Shown: piece after piece, positions 5,533-7,335 of the stretch
How positions within the stretch are numbered: the stretch's first letter is position 1
Layout: every line of letters begins with the position of its first letter
NCBI RefSeq assembly: GCF_000282995.1
Contig: NZ_ALEE01000427.1
Location: forward strand, 1-7,335
From: Melaminivora alkalimesophila
GTDB lineage: Bacteria; Pseudomonadota; Gammaproteobacteria; Burkholderiales; Burkholderiaceae_C
Reading direction: 5' to 3'
DNA length: 7,335 nucleotides
Program-made: the position numbers and the translations under genes
The notes under the pieces: model-generated
What the model was told of the DNA's origin: nothing
Databases searched by the model: none
Seen by the model: only the letters and a program-made list of their open reading frames with translations

Positions 5533-6354
5533 ATGGTCTCTCGCCGCGCCCCTGTGTCCGCCCCCTTCGTGGAGTTGCGCAACGTCACCTTCGGGTATGG
5601 CGAGCGCGTGGTGCTGCGCGACCTGTCACTGACCGTGCCGCGCGGCAAGGTGACGGCCATCATGGGCGCCTCGGGCGGTGGCAAGACCACCGTGCTGCGC
5701 CTGATCGGGGGGCAGCAGCGCGCGCAGGCGGGCCAGGTGCTGGTCGATGGCCAGGACGTGGGCCGGCTGGACCATGCCGGGCTGTACGCCCTGCGCAGGC
5801 GCATGGGGATGCTGTTTCAGTTCGGTGCGCTGTTCACCGACATGAGCGTGTTCGACAACGTGGCCTTTCCGCTGCGCGAGCACACCGACCTGCCGGAGGC
5901 GCTGGTGCGCGACATCGTGCTGATGAAGCTCGACGCCGTCGGTCTGCGCGGTGCGCGCGCGCTGATGCCCTCTCAGATCTCGGGTGGCATGGCGCGGCGC
6001 GTGGCGCTGGCGCGTGCCATCGCGCTCGACCCGGAGCTGGTCATGTACGACGAGCCTTTCGCCGGGCTCGATCCGATCGCGCTCGGCACCGCCGCGCAGC
6101 TGATCCGCCGCCTGGGCGAGGCCATGGGCCTGACCAGCATCATCGTCTCGCACGACCTGGACGAGACCTTCCGGCTGGCCGACCACATGGTCATCCTCGG
6201 CCCGGGCAATGTCGCTGCCCAGGGAACGCCCGAGGAGGTGCGCGCCAGCACCGACCCGCTGGTGCACCAGTTCGTGCGCGCGCTGCCGGTCGGGCCGGTG
6301 CCGTTTCATTACCCGGCGCCGGAGCTGGCGGAAGATTTCGGGGGCGCGCCGTGA
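5533..6354 (+). CDS. mlaF: Phospholipid-transport ABC ATP-binding protein MlaF, 273 aa
   Basis: ATPase of the inner-membrane MlaFEDB complex, which moves phospholipids between the inner membrane and the periplasmic carrier MlaC to keep the outer leaflet of the outer membrane free of phospholipid. It has Walker A GASGGGKTT (residues 45-53), Q-loop Gln96 in MLFQFGALFTDMSVFDN, signature ISGGMARR (149-156, the MCE/Mla-type variant of LSGGQ), Walker B LVMYDEP (169-175, Glu174), AGLDP D-loop and H-loop His207 in IVSHDLDE. The C-terminal tail ALPVGPVPFHYPAPE (250-264) matches the MlaF extension that contacts MlaB and the partner subunit. The ATG at 5533 gives MVSRRAPVSAPFVELRNV. The frame stays open upstream to 5128, but the translation loses ABC-like character there. 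No Shine-Dalgarno is obvious. The TGA overlaps the mlaE GTG (GTGA). Confidence 0.94.
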   Translation: MVSRRAPVSAPFVELRNVTFGYGERVVLRDLSLTVPRGKVTAIMGASGGGKTTVLRLIGGQQRAQAGQVLVDGQDVGRLDHAGLYALRRRMGMLFQFGALFTDMSVFDNVAFPLREHTDLPEALVRDIVLMKLDAVGLRGARALMPSQISGGMARRVALARAIALDPELVMYDEPFAGLDPIALGTAAQLIRRLGEAMGLTSIIVSHDLDETFRLADHMVILGPGNVAAQGTPEEVRASTDPLVHQFVRALPVGPVPFHYPAPELAEDFGGAP

Positions 6355-7133
6355 GCGGGCGCGGCCTTGCGCGGCTGGGCCTGACGGTGCGCACGCGCCT
6401 GGCGGGCATTGGCGCCGCCGCGCGGCTCTTCGTGCGCCTGTCGTGGCTGGCCGGCAGCGCGCTGCGCCGCCCGGCGCTGGTGCGCGACCAGGTGCATTTC
6501 CTGGGCAACCACTCGCTGTCCATCATCGCCATGTCGGGGCTGTTCGTCGGCTTCGTGCTGGCGCTGCAGGGCTACAACGTGCTGCAGCTCTACGGCTCGG
6601 CCGATGCGCTCGGGCTGGTGGTCACGCTCGGGCTGGTGCGCGAGCTGGGGCCGGTGGTCACGGCGCTGCTGTTCGCCGGCCGCGCCGGCACCTCGCTCAC
6701 CGCCGAGATCGGCCTGATGCGCGCCGGCGAGCAGCTTGCCGCCATGGAGATGATGGCGGTGGATCCCGAGCGGCGCATCCTGGCGCCGCGCTTCGTGGGC
6801 GGCATCCTCGCCATGCCGCTGCTGGCGGCGGTCTTCAGCGCCGTGGGGGTGCTGGGCGGCTGGCTGGTCGGCGTGGTCCTGCTGGGCGTCGATGCCGGCG
6901 CCTTCTGGGGCCAGATGCAGGCCGGCGTGGACGTCGTCAAGGATGTGGGCAACGGCGTCGTCAAGAGTGTGGTCTTCGGCGTGGCCGTGACCTTCGTGGC
7001 GGTGTCCCAGGGCTATGCCGCGCGCGCCACGCCGGAAGGGGTGTCGCGCGCCACCACGCGCACGGTGGTGCTGGCCTCGCTGGCGGTGCTGGCGCTGGAC
7101 TTCGTGCTCACCGCGCTCATGTTCCGCATCTGA
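6351..7133 (+). CDS. mlaE: Phospholipid-transport ABC permease MlaE, 260 aa
   Basis: Integral inner-membrane subunit of MlaFEDB forming the lipid path. The family core GLVRELGPVVTALLFAGRAG (residues 94-113), TSLTAEIGLMRAGEQLAAME (114-133) and MMAVDPERR (134-142) is highly conserved and includes the surface that couples to MlaF. Hydrophobic segments lie at about 56-80, 86-108, 147-180, 203-220 and 237-258, and the C-terminus SRATTRTVV...LDFVLTALMFRI is diagnostic. Translation starts at GTG 6351, which overlaps the mlaF stop by 4 nt; the next in-frame Met (residue 61) would remove the first hydrophobic segment. The N-terminal about 45 residues are basic and amphipathic, consistent with the interfacial helix of MlaE. 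Length is normal. Confidence 0.95.
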   Translation: MSGRGLARLGLTVRTRLAGIGAAARLFVRLSWLAGSALRRPALVRDQVHFLGNHSLSIIAMSGLFVGFVLALQGYNVLQLYGSADALGLVVTLGLVRELGPVVTALLFAGRAGTSLTAEIGLMRAGEQLAAMEMMAVDPERRILAPRFVGGILAMPLLAAVFSAVGVLGGWLVGVVLLGVDAGAFWGQMQAGVDVVKDVGNGVVKSVVFGVAVTFVAVSQGYAARATPEGVSRATTRTVVLASLAVLALDFVLTALMFRI

Positions 7134-7157
7134 GGATGCCGGCCGGGTGCTTTTGCC

Positions 7158-7162
7158 AAGGA
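7158..7162 (+). promoter_or_regulatory. Shine-Dalgarno for mlaD
   Basis: AAGGA lies 7 nt before the ATG at 7170, in the 36-bp gap after mlaE. It is the clearest ribosome site among the mla genes in the window and fixes the mlaD start. Confidence 0.75.
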
Positions 7163-7169
7163 ATTCGAC

Positions 7170-7335
7170 ATGCAGCCATCCAAGAACGATATCTGGGTAG
7201 GTCTTTTCGTGCTGCTGGGCGGTGTGGCGCTGGTGTTCCTGGCGCTGCAGTCGGCCAACCTGCTGCAGCTGGACTGGCGCCGCGGCTACACCGTGACGGC
7301 GCGCTTCGACAACATCGGCGGCCTCAAGCCGCAGG
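7170..7335 (+). CDS. mlaD: MlaD, MCE-domain lipid-binding subunit, first 55 residues (3' end outside window)
   Basis: MlaD anchors a hexameric MCE ring on the periplasmic side of MlaFEDB, receiving lipid from or handing it to MlaC. The visible part starts MQPSKNDIWVG, has one uncleaved signal-anchor helix at about residues 8-28 (IWVGLFVLLGGVALVFLAL), and enters the MCE domain at YTVTARFDNIGGLKPQ (40-55), where the FDNIGGLKP motif is typical. It follows mlaE in the usual mlaFED order; mlaC and mlaB would be expected beyond the right edge, but they are not seen. The gene is cut by the window end, not by a lesion. Confidence 0.93.
   Translation, partial: MQPSKNDIWVGLFVLLGGVALVFLALQSANLLQLDWRRGYTVTARFDNIGGLKPQ

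Overview
This window looks like a chromosomal piece of a GC-rich betaproteobacterium. The Burkholderiales, probably Comamonadaceae (Acidovorax/Alicycliphilus-like), fit best. That placement is an inference from very high GC at third codon positions, the sequence flavour of the LolC, MlaF/E and RecJ proteins, and the pairing of recJ with an RpfE/COG4255-type gene. There is no sign of mobile DNA, CRISPR, rRNA or tRNA. All recognised genes are intact except the two cut by the window edges.

Layout. Positions 1-1579 (minus strand) hold the 5' part of recJ, preceded by an RpfE/COG4255-like gene whose stop codon overlaps the recJ start. A 114-bp gap separates these from a divergent plus-strand pair, lolC-lolD (1694-3674), which encodes the ABC machine that releases lipoproteins from the inner membrane. 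lolD converges on a minus-strand speD-speE pair (5125 down to 3744) for making decarboxylated SAM and transferring its aminopropyl group. A hairpin with a T-tract between lolD and speE looks like the speE terminator. A 407-bp gap follows (5126-5532). The plus-strand mla operon then begins: mlaF, mlaE and the first 55 codons of mlaD, which form the phospholipid transporter keeping the outer membrane asymmetric. Within each pair or operon, genes overlap or lie close together (ATGA, TGATG, GTGA and 8-nt overlaps), implying co-transcription and translational coupling.

The part not explained by ordinary genes is the 407-bp speD/mlaF gap. It carries a consensus -10 (TATAAT) for speD about 280 bp upstream of the speD start codon, implying a leader of roughly 270 nt. 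The last 70 nt of that leader can fold into a compact three-way junction. It is closed by a perfect 11-bp helix whose 3' strand contains the speD Shine-Dalgarno, and one arm carries a C(UUCG)G tetraloop hairpin. This is a candidate cis-regulatory RNA for polyamine synthesis. The same gap has face-to-face overlapping promoters for speD and mlaF and a 20-bp imperfect dyad centred on TGTACA that could be an operator.

Two of the three complete gene groups, Lol and Mla, serve the outer membrane. The polyamine pair and the recJ pair are housekeeping neighbours.
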